Shown: positions 15,420 through 23,728, counted from the stretch's first letter. The stretch: DNA of 64,000 nucleotides from DAHUYF01 sp035945115 (GCA_035945115.1 DASZAN010000063.1:1-64000); one strand, 5' to 3'. A program made the numbers and translations. Notes: generated from the sequence alone by a model not told the origin.

Positions 15420-15803
15420 GTGGATTGGATCGATATCACCGAGACCGTAGCAGTGGCCGGGCTCTGCGTCGGCAGTGCCGGCCTCGTCGTCTATCTACTG
15501 TGCGTGTGGCGGCGAAGGCGAATTCCGTGGAGAAAACTTCGCCTGGCGAAGCCGTGGCGTTTGGAGAGCAAGGGTGAGCTTTGGGGCCTGGCTATCATGT
15601 TCGGGGGTCTCGCTCTCGGCCAAGTCGCGATCGCCGCTTCGGACGTGCAGCTCGGCATCGCACCCTCAAGGCTCATACGGTCATTCGCCGTTGCTGCGGG
15701 TTTCGTTTTGCTGTGGGGTATTTCGATCGGCCGCCTGAGCCTCCGCCATCAGCTACGCTTGGAGGACGACGACAGCGACGCCCCACCATCGGCGGCGACG
15801 TGA
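15420..15803 (+). CDS. Small multi-pass membrane protein of unknown function
   Basis: From GTG 15420 the product has 127 residues; GGAGG precedes the start at good distance. Three hydrophobic segments are visible (about residues 6-26, 57-75 and 85-105), with a basic cluster RRRRIPWRK after the first and an acidic tail. I recognise no family. The open frame continues upstream to 15240 but overlaps the family C repeat, so the short start is preferred. It ends just before the converging 3-hydroxyacyl-CoA dehydrogenase gene. Confidence 0.6.
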   Translation: MDWIDITETVAVAGLCVGSAGLVVYLLCVWRRRRIPWRKLRLAKPWRLESKGELWGLAIMFGGLALGQVAIAASDVQLGIAPSRLIRSFAVAAGFVLLWGISIGRLSLRHQLRLEDDDSDAPPSAAT

Positions 15804-15819
15804 AACGACGTAATCTGGG

Positions 15820-16713
15820 CTACCGCGTCGGCACCGGCTTTTCGCCGCGATAATCGTAGAAGCCGCGTCCGGCTTTCTGGCCAAGCCAACCGGCCTCGAC
15901 ATATTTCACGAGCAACGGGCACGGGCGGTATTTGGAATCGGCGAGGCCTTCGTAAAGCACCTGCATCACCGAGAGGCAGGTGTCGAGGCCGATGAAGTCG
16001 GCGAGCTCGAGCGGGCCCATCGGGTGATTGGCGCCGAGCTTCATCGCCACGTCGATTGCCTCGACCGAGCCCACGCCTTCGTAAAGCGTGTAGACGGCTT
16101 CGTTGATCATCGGCAAGAGGATGCGGTTGACGATGAAGGCGGGGAAATCCTCCGCCGCTACCGGCGTCTTGCCGAGCTTCAAGGCGAGATCGCGGATCGC
16201 CTGGAAGGTGCTTTCGTCGGTGGCGATGCCGCGGATGAGCTCGACGAGCTTCATCACCGGCACCGGGTTCATGAAATGCATACCGATGAAGCGGCCGGGA
16301 CGGTCGGTCGCCGCCGCAAGGCGCGTGATCGAGATCGAGGAGGTGTTGGAGGCGACGATCGCCGAGCTCTTCAATTGCGGCAAGAGTTTCTTGAAGATCT
16401 CGCGCTTGATGTCCTCTTTCTCCGTCGCCGCCTCGATGACGACGTCGCAATCGCCGAACATCTCGTAAGCGGTGCCGGTCTTGATGCGGCGGAGCGCGGC
16501 AGCTTTGTCGCCCTCGCTCACATGGCCGCCTCTCACTTGGCGCGCGAGATTGCGGTCGACGATGGCGAGCGCATTCTCGAGCGCCTTCGCCTCGACATCC
16601 GACATCTTCACGTCGTAGCCGGCAAGCGCGCAGACATGGGCGATGCCGCTTCCCATCTGGCCCGCGCCGATGACGCCGATGGTCTGGATTGCGTTCGCTC
16701 GCTCGGACGTCAT
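15820..16713 (-). CDS. hbd: 3-hydroxybutyryl-CoA dehydrogenase
   Basis: Oxidises 3-hydroxyacyl-CoA (typically (S)-3-hydroxybutyryl-CoA) to the 3-keto form with NAD(P). The 297-residue product starts with the Rossmann motif GVIGAGQMGSG and contains the family signature HFMNPVPVMKLVE, whose histidine is catalytic, and a C-terminal helical domain with GANHPMGPLELADFIGLD (in parts: NHPMGPLELAD). ATG 16713 is preceded by GGAG. It lies downstream of etfB-etfA on the same strand with a 26-base gap, which suggests co-transcription and a role in acyl-CoA oxidation, with ETF taking electrons from the acyl-CoA dehydrogenase step. Confidence 0.93.
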   Translation of the reverse strand: MTSERANAIQTIGVIGAGQMGSGIAHVCALAGYDVKMSDVEAKALENALAIVDRNLARQVRGGHVSEGDKAAALRRIKTGTAYEMFGDCDVVIEAATEKEDIKREIFKKLLPQLKSSAIVASNTSSISITRLAAATDRPGRFIGMHFMNPVPVMKLVELIRGIATDESTFQAIRDLALKLGKTPVAAEDFPAFIVNRILLPMINEAVYTLYEGVGSVEAIDVAMKLGANHPMGPLELADFIGLDTCLSVMQVLYEGLADSKYRPCPLLVKYVEAGWLGQKAGRGFYDYRGEKPVPTR

Positions 16714-16739
16714 GGCCAGCTCCGCTTCATGATCGCGCC

Positions 16740-17687
16740 TCAAGAACCCCGTCGCTTGGCGAGCTCTTGATCGAGCTCGGGCACGATCTTGAAGAGGTCG
16801 CCGACGATGCCGTAATCGGCGATCTGGAAGATCGGCGCCTCTTCGTCCTTGTTGATGGCGACGATCACTTTCGAATCCTTCATGCCAGCGAGATGCTGGA
16901 TCGCGCCGGAAATGCCAACGGCGATGTAGAGCTCGGGCGCGACGATCTTGCCGGTCTGTCCTACCTGATAGTCGTTGGGGACGAAGCCGGCATCGACCGC
17001 GGCGCGGGACGCGCCTACGGCGGCACCGAGCTTGTCGGCGACGCTTTCCAAGAGCTTGAAATTGTCGCCCGACTGCATGCCACGCCCACCCGAGACGATG
17101 ACGCGCGCGCTCGTCAGCTCCGGCCGCTCGGATTTCGAGAGCTCCGCGCCGATGAAGCGCGAGAGGCCCGCCGAGCCGGCGCCGGCGATGGTCTCGATCG
17201 TGCCGTTGCCGCCGTCGGTCGCGGCGGCGGGGAAGGCCGTGCCGCGCACGGTGATGACCTTGATCTTATCCTTCGATTGCACGGTGGCGAGGGCGTTTCC
17301 GGCATAGATCGGCCGCACGAAGGTGTCGGGCGATTGTACGCCGGAGATGTCGGAGATTTGCGCCACGTCGAGGAGGGCGGCGACGCGCGGCGCCAAGTTC
17401 TTGCCGAAGGTGCTGGCCGGCGCCAGCACGTGGGTGTAGTTGAGCGCGAGCTTCACCGCGAGGCTTGCCACATCCTCGGCGAGCGGATGCTCGTAGGCGG
17501 CATCGTCGGCGAGCAGCACCTTGGCGACACCCGCCACATTCGCTGCCGCCTCGGCCGCGGGCTTCGCGTCCTTGCCCGCGACCAGCAGATGGATCTCGCC
17601 GCCGATCGCGGCGGCGCCGCTCACCGCGTTGAGCGTCGCCCCTTTCAGCGTCTTGTTGTCGTGCTCGGCGATGACGAGAAGAGCCAT
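16740..17687 (-). CDS. etfA: Electron transfer flavoprotein, alpha subunit
   Basis: Partner of EtfB in the FAD-containing heterodimer that carries electrons from acyl-CoA and other dehydrogenases to the ubiquinone pool. The 315-residue length is typical. The C-terminal FAD-binding region is clear: VIVSGGRGMQSGDNF, then YQVGQTGKIVAPELYIAVGISG with GAIQHLAGM. Its ATG overlaps the etfB stop by one base (TGATG). The hbd gene follows, consistent with beta-oxidation-type metabolism. Confidence 0.96.
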   Translation of the reverse strand: MALLVIAEHDNKTLKGATLNAVSGAAAIGGEIHLLVAGKDAKPAAEAAANVAGVAKVLLADDAAYEHPLAEDVASLAVKLALNYTHVLAPASTFGKNLAPRVAALLDVAQISDISGVQSPDTFVRPIYAGNALATVQSKDKIKVITVRGTAFPAAATDGGNGTIETIAGAGSAGLSRFIGAELSKSERPELTSARVIVSGGRGMQSGDNFKLLESVADKLGAAVGASRAAVDAGFVPNDYQVGQTGKIVAPELYIAVGISGAIQHLAGMKDSKVIVAINKDEEAPIFQIADYGIVGDLFKIVPELDQELAKRRGS

Positions 17688-18436
17688 CAGATCACCCGCG
17701 CTTCATTCTTGAGCTTGTCGACAAGCTCTTGCACCGAGCCCACCTTCTTGCCGCCTTGACGCTTCGCGGGTTCTTCCACCTTGAGCGTGACGAGGCGCGG
17801 CGTCACATCGACCTTGAGCGCCTCGGGCGTCACCTGCTCGATCGGCTTCTTCTTCGCCTTCATGATGTTGGGCAGCGAGGCGTAACGCGGCTCGTTGAGG
17901 CGAAGGTCGGTCGTCACCACCGACGGGAGCTTCAGCTCCACCGTCTCGAGCCCGCCATCCACCTCGCGCGTCACCATCGCCTTGCCGCCCTCGAGCTTGA
18001 GCTTCGAGGCGAAGGTGCCCTGCGACCAGCCAAGCAGCGCCGACAGCATCTGCCCGGTCTGGTTGGAATCATCGTCGATCGCCTGCTTGCCGAGGATGAA
18101 GAGCTGAGGCTGCTCCTTCTCCGCGATCGCCTTCAAGAGCTTCGCCACGGCAAGCGGCTGCAGCTCGGCATCGCTCAGCACGTGGATGCCGCGATCGGCG
18201 CCCATGGCGAGCGCGGTACGGATGGTTTCCTGGCATTGCTGCGGACCCAAGGAGACCGCGACGATCTCCGTCGCCGCGCCCGTTTCCTTGAGGCGCACCG
18301 CCTCTTCGACGCCGATCTCGTCGAAGGGGTTCATCGACATCTTGACGTTGGCCGTCTCGACCCCCGTCTTGTCGGGCTTGACGCGCACCTTGACGTTGAA
18401 ATCGATGACGCGTTTTACCGCGACCAGGACTTTCAT
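17687..18436 (-). CDS. etfB: Electron transfer flavoprotein, beta subunit
   Basis: The 249-residue product begins MKVLVAVKRVIDFNVKVRVK, typical for EtfB, and shows the AMP-binding LGKQAIDDDSNQTGQM segment. It pairs with EtfA. ATG 18436 is the conserved start; the frame runs on upstream through the promoter region, but that part is not EtfB-like. A perfect 16-base palindrome lies 47-62 bases upstream and may be a regulator site. Confidence 0.96.
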   Translation of the reverse strand: MKVLVAVKRVIDFNVKVRVKPDKTGVETANVKMSMNPFDEIGVEEAVRLKETGAATEIVAVSLGPQQCQETIRTALAMGADRGIHVLSDAELQPLAVAKLLKAIAEKEQPQLFILGKQAIDDDSNQTGQMLSALLGWSQGTFASKLKLEGGKAMVTREVDGGLETVELKLPSVVTTDLRLNEPRYASLPNIMKAKKKPIEQVTPEALKVDVTPRLVTLKVEEPAKRQGGKKVGSVQELVDKLKNEARVI

Positions 18437-18482
18437 GGCCACCCTTGGCTCGGCGCCGACTTTGGTGCGGCGCGGCGGAGAA

Positions 18483-18498
18483 TTGTGCACGTGCACAA
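18483..18498. promoter_or_regulatory. Perfect palindrome upstream of etfBA, candidate operator
   Basis: TTGTGCACGTGCACAA is a 16-base perfect palindrome centred about 54 bases before the etfB start. A bulged hairpin (18497-18520, AACGG/CCGTT outer arms) touches it on the side of the adenosyltransferase gene. The form is typical of a dimeric repressor site; the regulator is unknown. Confidence 0.5.
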
Positions 18499-18538
18499 CG
18501 GGAAGGCAAGCCCTTCCGTTACAATACCGTCACACGTT

Positions 18539-19102
18539 TCAGCGGTGGGCACCGGGCTTCCACAGCACATCGCCCTCGCCCTGGGCGTTCACATGCCGGC
18601 TCAGCACGAAGAGGTGATCAGAGAGCCGATTCAGATATTTCAGAACCTCGGGATTGATCTCCTCGCCGGCCGCGAGCGCAGCGGTGAGTCGCTCCGCGCG
18701 CCGCGCCACCGTGCGCGCGAGGTGGAGATGCGCCGCCAAGGCGGAGCCGCCGGGCAGGACGAATGAGTCGAGCGGCTTGAGCGCGGCGTTCCACGCATCG
18801 ATCTCCTGCTCGAGCCGCGCCACCTGGGCCGGCACGATACGAAGCGCACCCTCGCTCCGTGGCGAGGCGTGGGGGGTGCAGAGATCGGCGCCGAGATCGA
18901 AGAGATCGTTCTGGATGCGGGCGAGCGCCGCGTCGACCTCGCCCGCGGCATGAAGCCGCGCGATGCCGATCGCCGCGTTCGCTTCGTCGACGGTGCCGAA
19001 AGCGGCGACGCGGAGCGACTGCTTCGGCGCACGGCTGCCGTCGCCGAGCGAGGTCTCGCCGCCGTCGCCGCCCCGCGTATAGATGCGCGTCAGTCGCACC
19101 AT
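18539..19102 (-). CDS. pduO: PduO-type cob(I)alamin adenosyltransferase
   Basis: Transfers the adenosyl group of ATP to cob(I)alamin, making coenzyme B12. The 187-residue protein has the family's ATP-binding start YTRGGDGGETSLGDGSR, then VDEANAAIG, and the C-terminal signature RTVARRAER with NRLSDHLFVLSR. It follows the small HIG1-like gene with only 4 bases between, so the two share a transcript. Adjacency to etfBA and hbd is common in alphaproteobacteria and fits a B12-dependent acyl-CoA pathway such as methylmalonyl-CoA conversion; that link is inference. Confidence 0.95.
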   Translation of the reverse strand: MVRLTRIYTRGGDGGETSLGDGSRAPKQSLRVAAFGTVDEANAAIGIARLHAAGEVDAALARIQNDLFDLGADLCTPHASPRSEGALRIVPAQVARLEQEIDAWNAALKPLDSFVLPGGSALAAHLHLARTVARRAERLTAALAAGEEINPEVLKYLNRLSDHLFVLSRHVNAQGEGDVLWKPGAHR

Positions 19103-19106
19103 GGCC

Positions 19107-19298
19107 CTAGCGCCGATAGAGCAGCATGAAGATGACGAAAAGCAAGAGCGCCAGCCCCTGCAGCAGCACGCGCTGCTGCATCAAGCGGTTGGAGCGGCGC
19201 GGATTGCCGCCTTTCGCCATGTTGATGACCCCCAGCAGAAGCGTGCCGAGCACCGCCAGCATCGCAAGCAAGATGACGATCGGAAAGGCATACTCCAT
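19107..19298 (-). CDS. HIG1-like twin transmembrane protein
   Basis: A 63-residue protein with two hydrophobic helices (about residues 4-26 and 42-60) joined by a loop MAKGGNPRRSNRLMQQRVLLQ. The R-x-x-x-Q pattern at the loop's end resembles HIG1 domains, small inner-membrane proteins linked to respiratory oxidases in mitochondria and alphaproteobacteria. ATG 19298 is preferred over an overlapping upstream TTG. It precedes the adenosyltransferase gene and is divergent from udh. Function here is not established. Confidence 0.75.
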   Translation of the reverse strand: MEYAFPIVILLAMLAVLGTLLLGVINMAKGGNPRRSNRLMQQRVLLQGLALLLFVIFMLLYRR

Positions 19299-19411
19299 CA
19301 AGCATATATAGCGCCGCGCGCGCGCCGCGCCCAGGTGCGGTCGACGCAGCGTCGAGCCCCTCGCTATGGTCGGCCAGCGACGATTGGGAAAAGCCAGGGA
19401 GGAGAAAGACG

Positions 19412-20233
19412 ATGGAGCGCGTGTTGATGACCGGTGCCGCCGGCGATGTCGGGCGGCGGCTGCGCCAACGCTTGCGCGGCGTTTACCCGACCCTCCGCCT
19501 CTCCGACCGCGTCGCCGCCGATCCGCTCGGCCCGGGCGAGAGCTTCATCAAGGCGGAACTCTCCGACCTCGCCGCCGTCGAGGCCGCGGCAAAGGGCATG
19601 GAGGGCATCATCCATCTGGGCGGCGTCTCCACCGAAGGCGATTGGGAGAGCATCCTCCAGAGCAACATCATCGGCCTCCGCAATCTCTTCGAAGCGGCGC
19701 GGCGCCAGGGGGTGAAACGCGTCGTCTTCGCGTCCAGCAACCACGCGGTAGGTTTTTATCCGCGCCGGCGCCGCATCGGCACCGACGCGCTGGTGCGGCC
19801 GGATTCGCGTTACGGCGTGAGCAAAGCCTTCGGCGAGGCGATGGGCGCGCTCTACGCCGATAAATATGGGCTCCGCGTACTCTGCATCAGGATCGGCAAC
19901 GTCAATGATCGGCCAATCGATCATCGCCGGCTCAGCATCTGGGCCGATCCCGACGATCTGGCGCAGCTCGTGCGCATCGGCCTCGAGCACCCCGATCTCC
20001 GTTACGAGGTGGTCTACGGCGTCTCCGACAACGAGCGGAGCTGGTGGGACAACGAGACCGCCTTCCGCTTGGGCTATCGCCCGAAGTCGCGCGGCGAAGA
20101 TCACCGCGAGACAGCCTTTGCGGCGCAAGCGAAGCTGCCGCCTGACCCGCTCGGCGATTTCTACCACGGCGGCACCTTCTGCTCCGCCGAGTACGAAGGC
20201 GCGTGGGACCCGAAGACGGGCGAGCGGCGGTAG
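19412..20233 (+). CDS. udh: NAD-dependent uronate dehydrogenase-like epimerase family protein
   Basis: The 273-residue product is an extended short-chain dehydrogenase. It has the cofactor loop TGAAGDVG, HLGGVSTEGDWE, the FASSNHAVGFYP segment, and the catalytic Tyr134-x3-Lys138 in YGVSK. The pattern, including SWWDN near the C terminus, matches bacterial uronate dehydrogenases, which oxidise galacturonate or glucuronate to the aldarolactone. GGGAGGAG before ATG 19412 is strong. The gene stands alone among unrelated genes, so another sugar substrate is possible. Immediately after its stop lies a remnant of a HigB toxin gene. Confidence 0.8.
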   Translation: MERVLMTGAAGDVGRRLRQRLRGVYPTLRLSDRVAADPLGPGESFIKAELSDLAAVEAAAKGMEGIIHLGGVSTEGDWESILQSNIIGLRNLFEAARRQGVKRVVFASSNHAVGFYPRRRRIGTDALVRPDSRYGVSKAFGEAMGALYADKYGLRVLCIRIGNVNDRPIDHRRLSIWADPDDLAQLVRIGLEHPDLRYEVVYGVSDNERSWWDNETAFRLGYRPKSRGEDHRETAFAAQAKLPPDPLGDFYHGGTFCSAEYEGAWDPKTGERR

Positions 20234-20250
20234 CGAGGCCGCGCCCTCAC

Positions 20251-20316
20251 TGGCGGCTAGCGTTCGAGTTCCGCAAAGGTGACGCGTACGAGGTCGAAAT
20301 CGTCGATTGCCACTGA
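20251..20316 (+). pseudogene. higB: Truncated higB toxin remnant (last 21 codons)
   Basis: Reading in frame from 20251 to TGA 20314-20316 gives WRLAFEFRKGDAYEVEIVDCH (21 residues, quoted in two parts as WRLAFEFRKG and DAYEVEIVDCH). This is the conserved C-terminal strand pair of HigB/RelE-type toxins (compare the WRICF...GDAYDVEIVDYH ending). Nothing HigB-like exists upstream: udh ends at 20233 and the few codons between are unrelated. The fragment ends 7 bases before higA, exactly the usual higB-higA spacing. The toxin is therefore dead, leaving the antitoxin. Confidence 0.8.
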
Positions 20317-20323
20317 GGTGTTT

Positions 20324-20617
20324 ATGGGCGAAACGATGAAGTTCCACGAGGTCCATCCCGGAGCCGTGTTGAAGGAGGAGCTCGAAGCGCGCGGCTTGAG
20401 CGCCAACGCCTTTGCATTGAAGCTCCACGTGCCGCCGCAGCGCATCCAAGAGATCGTCGCAGGGAAGAGAGCAATCACGCCAGAGACGGCGTTACGCATC
20501 GGCATTGCGCTGGGTACCGGCGCGCGACTGTGGCTCGCGATGCAGCAAGCTTACGATTTGCGCAAGGTCGAGGTCGAGCTCGGCGACAAGGTGCGTGCGG
20601 AAGTCGGCGCTGCCTAG
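20324..20617 (+). CDS. higA: HigA-family antitoxin, orphan
   Basis: A 97-residue XRE-type helix-turn-helix protein. The order HPGAVLKEELEARGLSANAFALKL (in parts HPGAVLKEELE, GLSANAFAL), PPQRIQEIVAGKRAITPETALRI and a C-terminal LWLAMQQAYDL is the standard HigA pattern. HigA normally binds and silences HigB and represses its own promoter. Here the toxin gene is reduced to 21 codons just upstream. ATG 20324 follows that remnant; an inner ATG at 20336 (MKFHEVHPG) is an alternative. It may survive as a free regulator. Confidence 0.88.
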   Translation: MGETMKFHEVHPGAVLKEELEARGLSANAFALKLHVPPQRIQEIVAGKRAITPETALRIGIALGTGARLWLAMQQAYDLRKVEVELGDKVRAEVGAA

Positions 20618-20667
20618 ACTAGGAACCTCCAGGGCGTCACCCGCAATGAGCGGAGTGTAAAAGCACC

Positions 20668-21552
20668 TTACGCCTGCTTCGCCTCGATGATCGAGCGGCG
20701 GATGGCGCGGGTGCGGGTGAAGAGGTCCTCGAGCTTTTCGCCCTCGCCCCAGCGGATCGCGCGCTGGAGCGCCGTCAAATCCTCGCTGAAGCGCTGCAGC
20801 ATCTCCAGCACCGCCTCGCGGTTGTTGAGGAAGACGTCGCGCCACATCACTGGGTCGGAGGCGGCGATGCGGGTGAAGTCGCGGAAGCCGCCGGCGGAGA
20901 ATTTGATCACCTCGGATTTGAGGGTGTCCTCGAGGTCCGTCGCGGTGCCGACGATGGTGTAGGCGATGAGATGCGGCAGGTGCGAGGTGATGGCGAGCAC
21001 CATGTCGTGATGCGCCGGATCCATCGTCACCACCTTCATCCCCGCTGCTTGCCAGAGTCGCGTCACCTTGTCGAGCGCAAGGGCATCGGCGTCGGGAAGC
21101 GGCGTCAGGATGCACCAGCGATCGCGGAACAGCTCGGCGAACCCGGCCTCGGGTCCGGAATGCTCGGTGCCCGCGACGGGATGGCCCGGCACGAGATGGA
21201 CGGCTGGCGGCAGCGACGGCGCGAGGTCGCGGATGGCGGCGCCCTTCACCGAGCCGACATCGGTGATGATGGCGCCTGCCTTGAGCGCCGGGCCGATGCG
21301 GCGGCCGATCTCGGCATAGGCCGAGAGCGGCGTGCCGATGACGACGAGATCGGCCTCGCTCACCGCCTCGGCGGGATCATGCGTGACCTGGTCGGCAAGT
21401 CCGAGGCGCTCCACCGAGGCGAGCGTCTCCGGGCGGCGCGCGCAGGCGACGATGCGATCGGCGAGTTTGTCGCGCCGGAGCACGCGCGCCAGCGACGAGC
21501 CGACAAGGCCGATGCCGATGAGCGCCACGCGCGCGAAACGGAGGTCGCTCAT
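20668..21552 (-). CDS. tyrC: Prephenate/arogenate (cyclohexadienyl) dehydrogenase
   Basis: Oxidative decarboxylation of prephenate or arogenate in tyrosine synthesis. The 294-residue protein starts with the NAD motif ALIGIGLVGSSLARVL and contains GTPLSAYAEIG, DVGSVKG, and the GHPVAGTEHSGPEAG signature with the substrate-binding histidine. Its ATG overlaps the hisC stop as ATGA. With chorismate mutase and the aminotransferase it completes the tyrosine branch. Whether prephenate or arogenate is preferred cannot be read from sequence. Confidence 0.94.
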   Translation of the reverse strand: MSDLRFARVALIGIGLVGSSLARVLRRDKLADRIVACARRPETLASVERLGLADQVTHDPAEAVSEADLVVIGTPLSAYAEIGRRIGPALKAGAIITDVGSVKGAAIRDLAPSLPPAVHLVPGHPVAGTEHSGPEAGFAELFRDRWCILTPLPDADALALDKVTRLWQAAGMKVVTMDPAHHDMVLAITSHLPHLIAYTIVGTATDLEDTLKSEVIKFSAGGFRDFTRIAASDPVMWRDVFLNNREAVLEMLQRFSEDLTALQRAIRWGEGEKLEDLFTRTRAIRRSIIEAKQA

Positions 21553-22640
21553 GTCTTGAGGAATGCGGCGAGCGCGTCGACGACCGCGCGCATCTCGTCC
21601 TCCAAGCCGATGCTGATGCGGAGATGCTCGGGAAGGCCGTAGGCGCGCATGCCGCGCGTGAGGATGCCGCGCGATTTAAGAAAGGCGAAAGCCGCGTCGG
21701 CATCCCTGGGCTTCGCCGGAAAGCGCACCAGCACGAAATTGGCGACGCTCGGCGTCACCTCGAGCCCCAAGCGCACGAGTTCCCGCTCGAACCAGGGCTT
21801 CCAAATGTCGTTGTGCTCGCGCGCGCGATCGACCGCCGCCACGTCCTCGAGCGCCGCCACCGCGGCCGCCTGCGCCGGCAGATTGACGTTGAAGACGCCG
21901 CGCACCCGGTTCAGCACATCGGCGACGCCGGCGCTGCAATAGGCCCAACCGATACGCAACGAAGCGAGCGCGTAAATCTTCGAGAAGGTGCGGAGCATCA
22001 CCACGTTCCGCGCTTCCTCGACGAGCTCGATGCCCGGCTCGTAATCGTTGCGGGTAATGAACTCGGCATAGGCTGCATCGAGCACGAGCAAGGTCGAGGG
22101 CGGCAAGCCCTTGTGCAGCCGCCGCACCGCATCCCGCGGCACGAAGGTGCCGGTGGGATTGTTGGGATTGGCGAGAAAGACGATGCGCGTCTTCGCCGAG
22201 ACGCGCGCGAGGATCGCGTCCACGTCGGCGGTGAGCGCCGTCTCGGGAATCGGCACCGGCGTGGCGCCGGCCGCTTGCGTCGAGATCCGGTACATGAGAA
22301 AGCCGTGCCGGCTGTAGATCACCTCATCGCCGGGACCGGCATAGCAGCGGGCGAGGAGCTGGATCAGCTCGTCGGAGCCGGTACCGCAGACGATGCGCGC
22401 CGCATCGAGGCCGTGACGCCGCGCGAGCGCTTGGCGCAGCTCGACGGAGCCACCATCGGGATAACGATGGAGCTCGCTGGCAAGCGAGCGATAGGCGGCG
22501 ACCGCGCGCGGGCTGGGCCCGAGCGCGCTCTCGTTGGACGCGAGGCGGATGACGCGGTCGACCCCTTCGACCGTGGCCTCGCCACCGATATAGGGGGCGA
22601 TGTCGAGAATGCCGGGACGCGGCTCGGGCGATGCAATCAT
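21549..22640 (-). CDS. hisC: Histidinol-phosphate/aromatic aminotransferase
   Basis: A 363-residue class I PLP aminotransferase with the PLP-lysine signature in TFSKIYALASLRIGW, the DAAYAEF strand and FLANPNNPTG. Family name is histidinol-phosphate aminotransferase. Its position between chorismate mutase and tyrC, with ATGA overlaps on both sides, suggests that it transaminates prephenate or 4-hydroxyphenylpyruvate in tyrosine/phenylalanine synthesis, perhaps besides histidine. Confidence 0.94.
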   Translation of the reverse strand: MIASPEPRPGILDIAPYIGGEATVEGVDRVIRLASNESALGPSPRAVAAYRSLASELHRYPDGGSVELRQALARRHGLDAARIVCGTGSDELIQLLARCYAGPGDEVIYSRHGFLMYRISTQAAGATPVPIPETALTADVDAILARVSAKTRIVFLANPNNPTGTFVPRDAVRRLHKGLPPSTLLVLDAAYAEFITRNDYEPGIELVEEARNVVMLRTFSKIYALASLRIGWAYCSAGVADVLNRVRGVFNVNLPAQAAAVAALEDVAAVDRAREHNDIWKPWFERELVRLGLEVTPSVANFVLVRFPAKPRDADAAFAFLKSRGILTRGMRAYGLPEHLRISIGLEDEMRAVVDALAAFLKT

Positions 22641-23515
22641 GGCGATGAAGCTCCCAGAGCCGCGGGCGGCAAGGGCTTGGCGTAACCGCCGAGATGGGCG
22701 ATGCCGGCGACACGCTCGGCCAGGAGAGCGAGCGCGCGGGCGAGCCTCGGATCATCCGTCGGCACCATGTCGTCGAGCTCGACCAAGCTCCAGCGCCGCT
22801 CGTTTTCCCGCTCGAACGCGGCAAAGAGCGTCACGGTCAAGCCGACGCTTTTCAACGTGTCGATGAGCCGCGCGCGACTGACCTCGCCGTCCGTCTCGAC
22901 AGCGACGAGGCTGCGGTCGGCACCGGTCGCGTCGGACATGCCATGGCCGATGGCGAGCGCGTCCACGCCGCCGTCGCCTCGCGCATTGCCGCGGCCGCCG
23001 AACGGCAAGCGCGCCAGCACGCGCGGCGCGGCGGCGCCCGCGTCGGCGAGGAGCGGCCACCAGGGCGTCGGCTCGCCTTCGAACGGCACCGGCAGCACGC
23101 CGATCGCCGCGCGCTTTTCGCCGACCGCACGCAGCACTTCGCCGACCGAGTGGTAAATGGTCATAGGCGTGTGGCTGCCGAAGTGATCGCGCGCCAGGTC
23201 CCAATAATCGGCCCTGTCGTCGACCGCCGAAACGGCAACGGCAAAATCGCCTTGGAGGGCAACAGTGCCGCTCAGCAACTCACGCCAAAGTCTCACCACG
23301 ATGGCGCGCGGCAACGGGCCGCGATGGCGCGCCGCCAAGCGGCGCAGGATCTGCGCCTCCCGCCCCGGGCGAAAGGCGGCAACCCCGTCGCGCTGCTTCG
23401 TGCCGGCGATACGCTCGACGATGGCGATCCGCTCCATGATGAGGTCATGGAGCGCGTCGTCGATCTCGTCGATGCGGCGGCGGAGATCGTCAAGGGAGGC
23501 GGCGCTGGCGGTCAT
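22637..23515 (-). CDS. Chorismate mutase with degenerate prephenate-dehydratase-like and ACT-like domains
   Basis: The first 85 or so residues form an AroQ-type chorismate mutase (LDDLRRRIDEIDDALHDLI, then the ERIAIVERI helix and FRPGREAQILRRL). The middle, DHFGSHTPMTIY onward, has the look of a prephenate-dehydratase fold but no TTR catalytic motif is visible; the end (DRSLVAVETDGEVSRARLIDTL, in parts) is ACT-like. So it probably converts chorismate to prephenate and senses an amino acid. ATG 23515 has AGAGGG just before it; the frame remains open further upstream but is not conserved. First gene of the operon with hisC and tyrC, divergent from metX. Confidence 0.85.
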   Translation of the reverse strand: MTASAASLDDLRRRIDEIDDALHDLIMERIAIVERIAGTKQRDGVAAFRPGREAQILRRLAARHRGPLPRAIVVRLWRELLSGTVALQGDFAVAVSAVDDRADYWDLARDHFGSHTPMTIYHSVGEVLRAVGEKRAAIGVLPVPFEGEPTPWWPLLADAGAAAPRVLARLPFGGRGNARGDGGVDALAIGHGMSDATGADRSLVAVETDGEVSRARLIDTLKSVGLTVTLFAAFERENERRWSLVELDDMVPTDDPRLARALALLAERVAGIAHLGGYAKPLPPAALGASSP

Positions 23516-23654
23516 GGCCCTCTGCGAACCAAAGCGGATACTGATAGTTCGGAGCGCCCCGGAAAGCAAAGAAAACGTTGACATCTCCGGGCCTTGATCC
23601 CTAGCTATGGGGACAGCGAGACAAGGGATTTCGCTCCGGTTCCGGCGACCCAAG

Positions 23655-23712
23655 AGGAACCCGCGGGATTTGAAGGGCAGCTTGCGCCGCGTCACCAACC
23701 GCTAAAGCGCCA
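23655..23712 (+). ncRNA. SAM-II (SAM-alpha) riboswitch upstream of metX
   Basis: The stem P1 is formed by CGCGG (23662-23666) and CCGCG (23687-23691). Directly after the first arm stands the conserved GATTTG (23667-23672), then GGCAGCTTGC before the second arm, and GCTAAA (23701-23706) in the 3' tail that builds the pseudoknot. These elements and their spacing match the SAM-II class, which represses methionine genes in alphaproteobacteria when S-adenosylmethionine is plentiful. It sits 49 bases before the GTG of metX. I did not resolve every pseudoknot pair. Confidence 0.87.
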
Positions 23713-23728
23713 CGGACGAGCTCCGTGG
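23710..23728 (+). promoter_or_regulatory. Hairpin between riboswitch and metX ribosome binding site
   Basis: Seven-base arms CCACGGA and TCCGTGG enclose CGAGC. No T-run follows, so it is not a standard terminator. The metX ribosome binding site TAGGAG (23746-23751) lies 17 bases further on. It may help the riboswitch switch translation, but that is inference. Confidence 0.45.
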
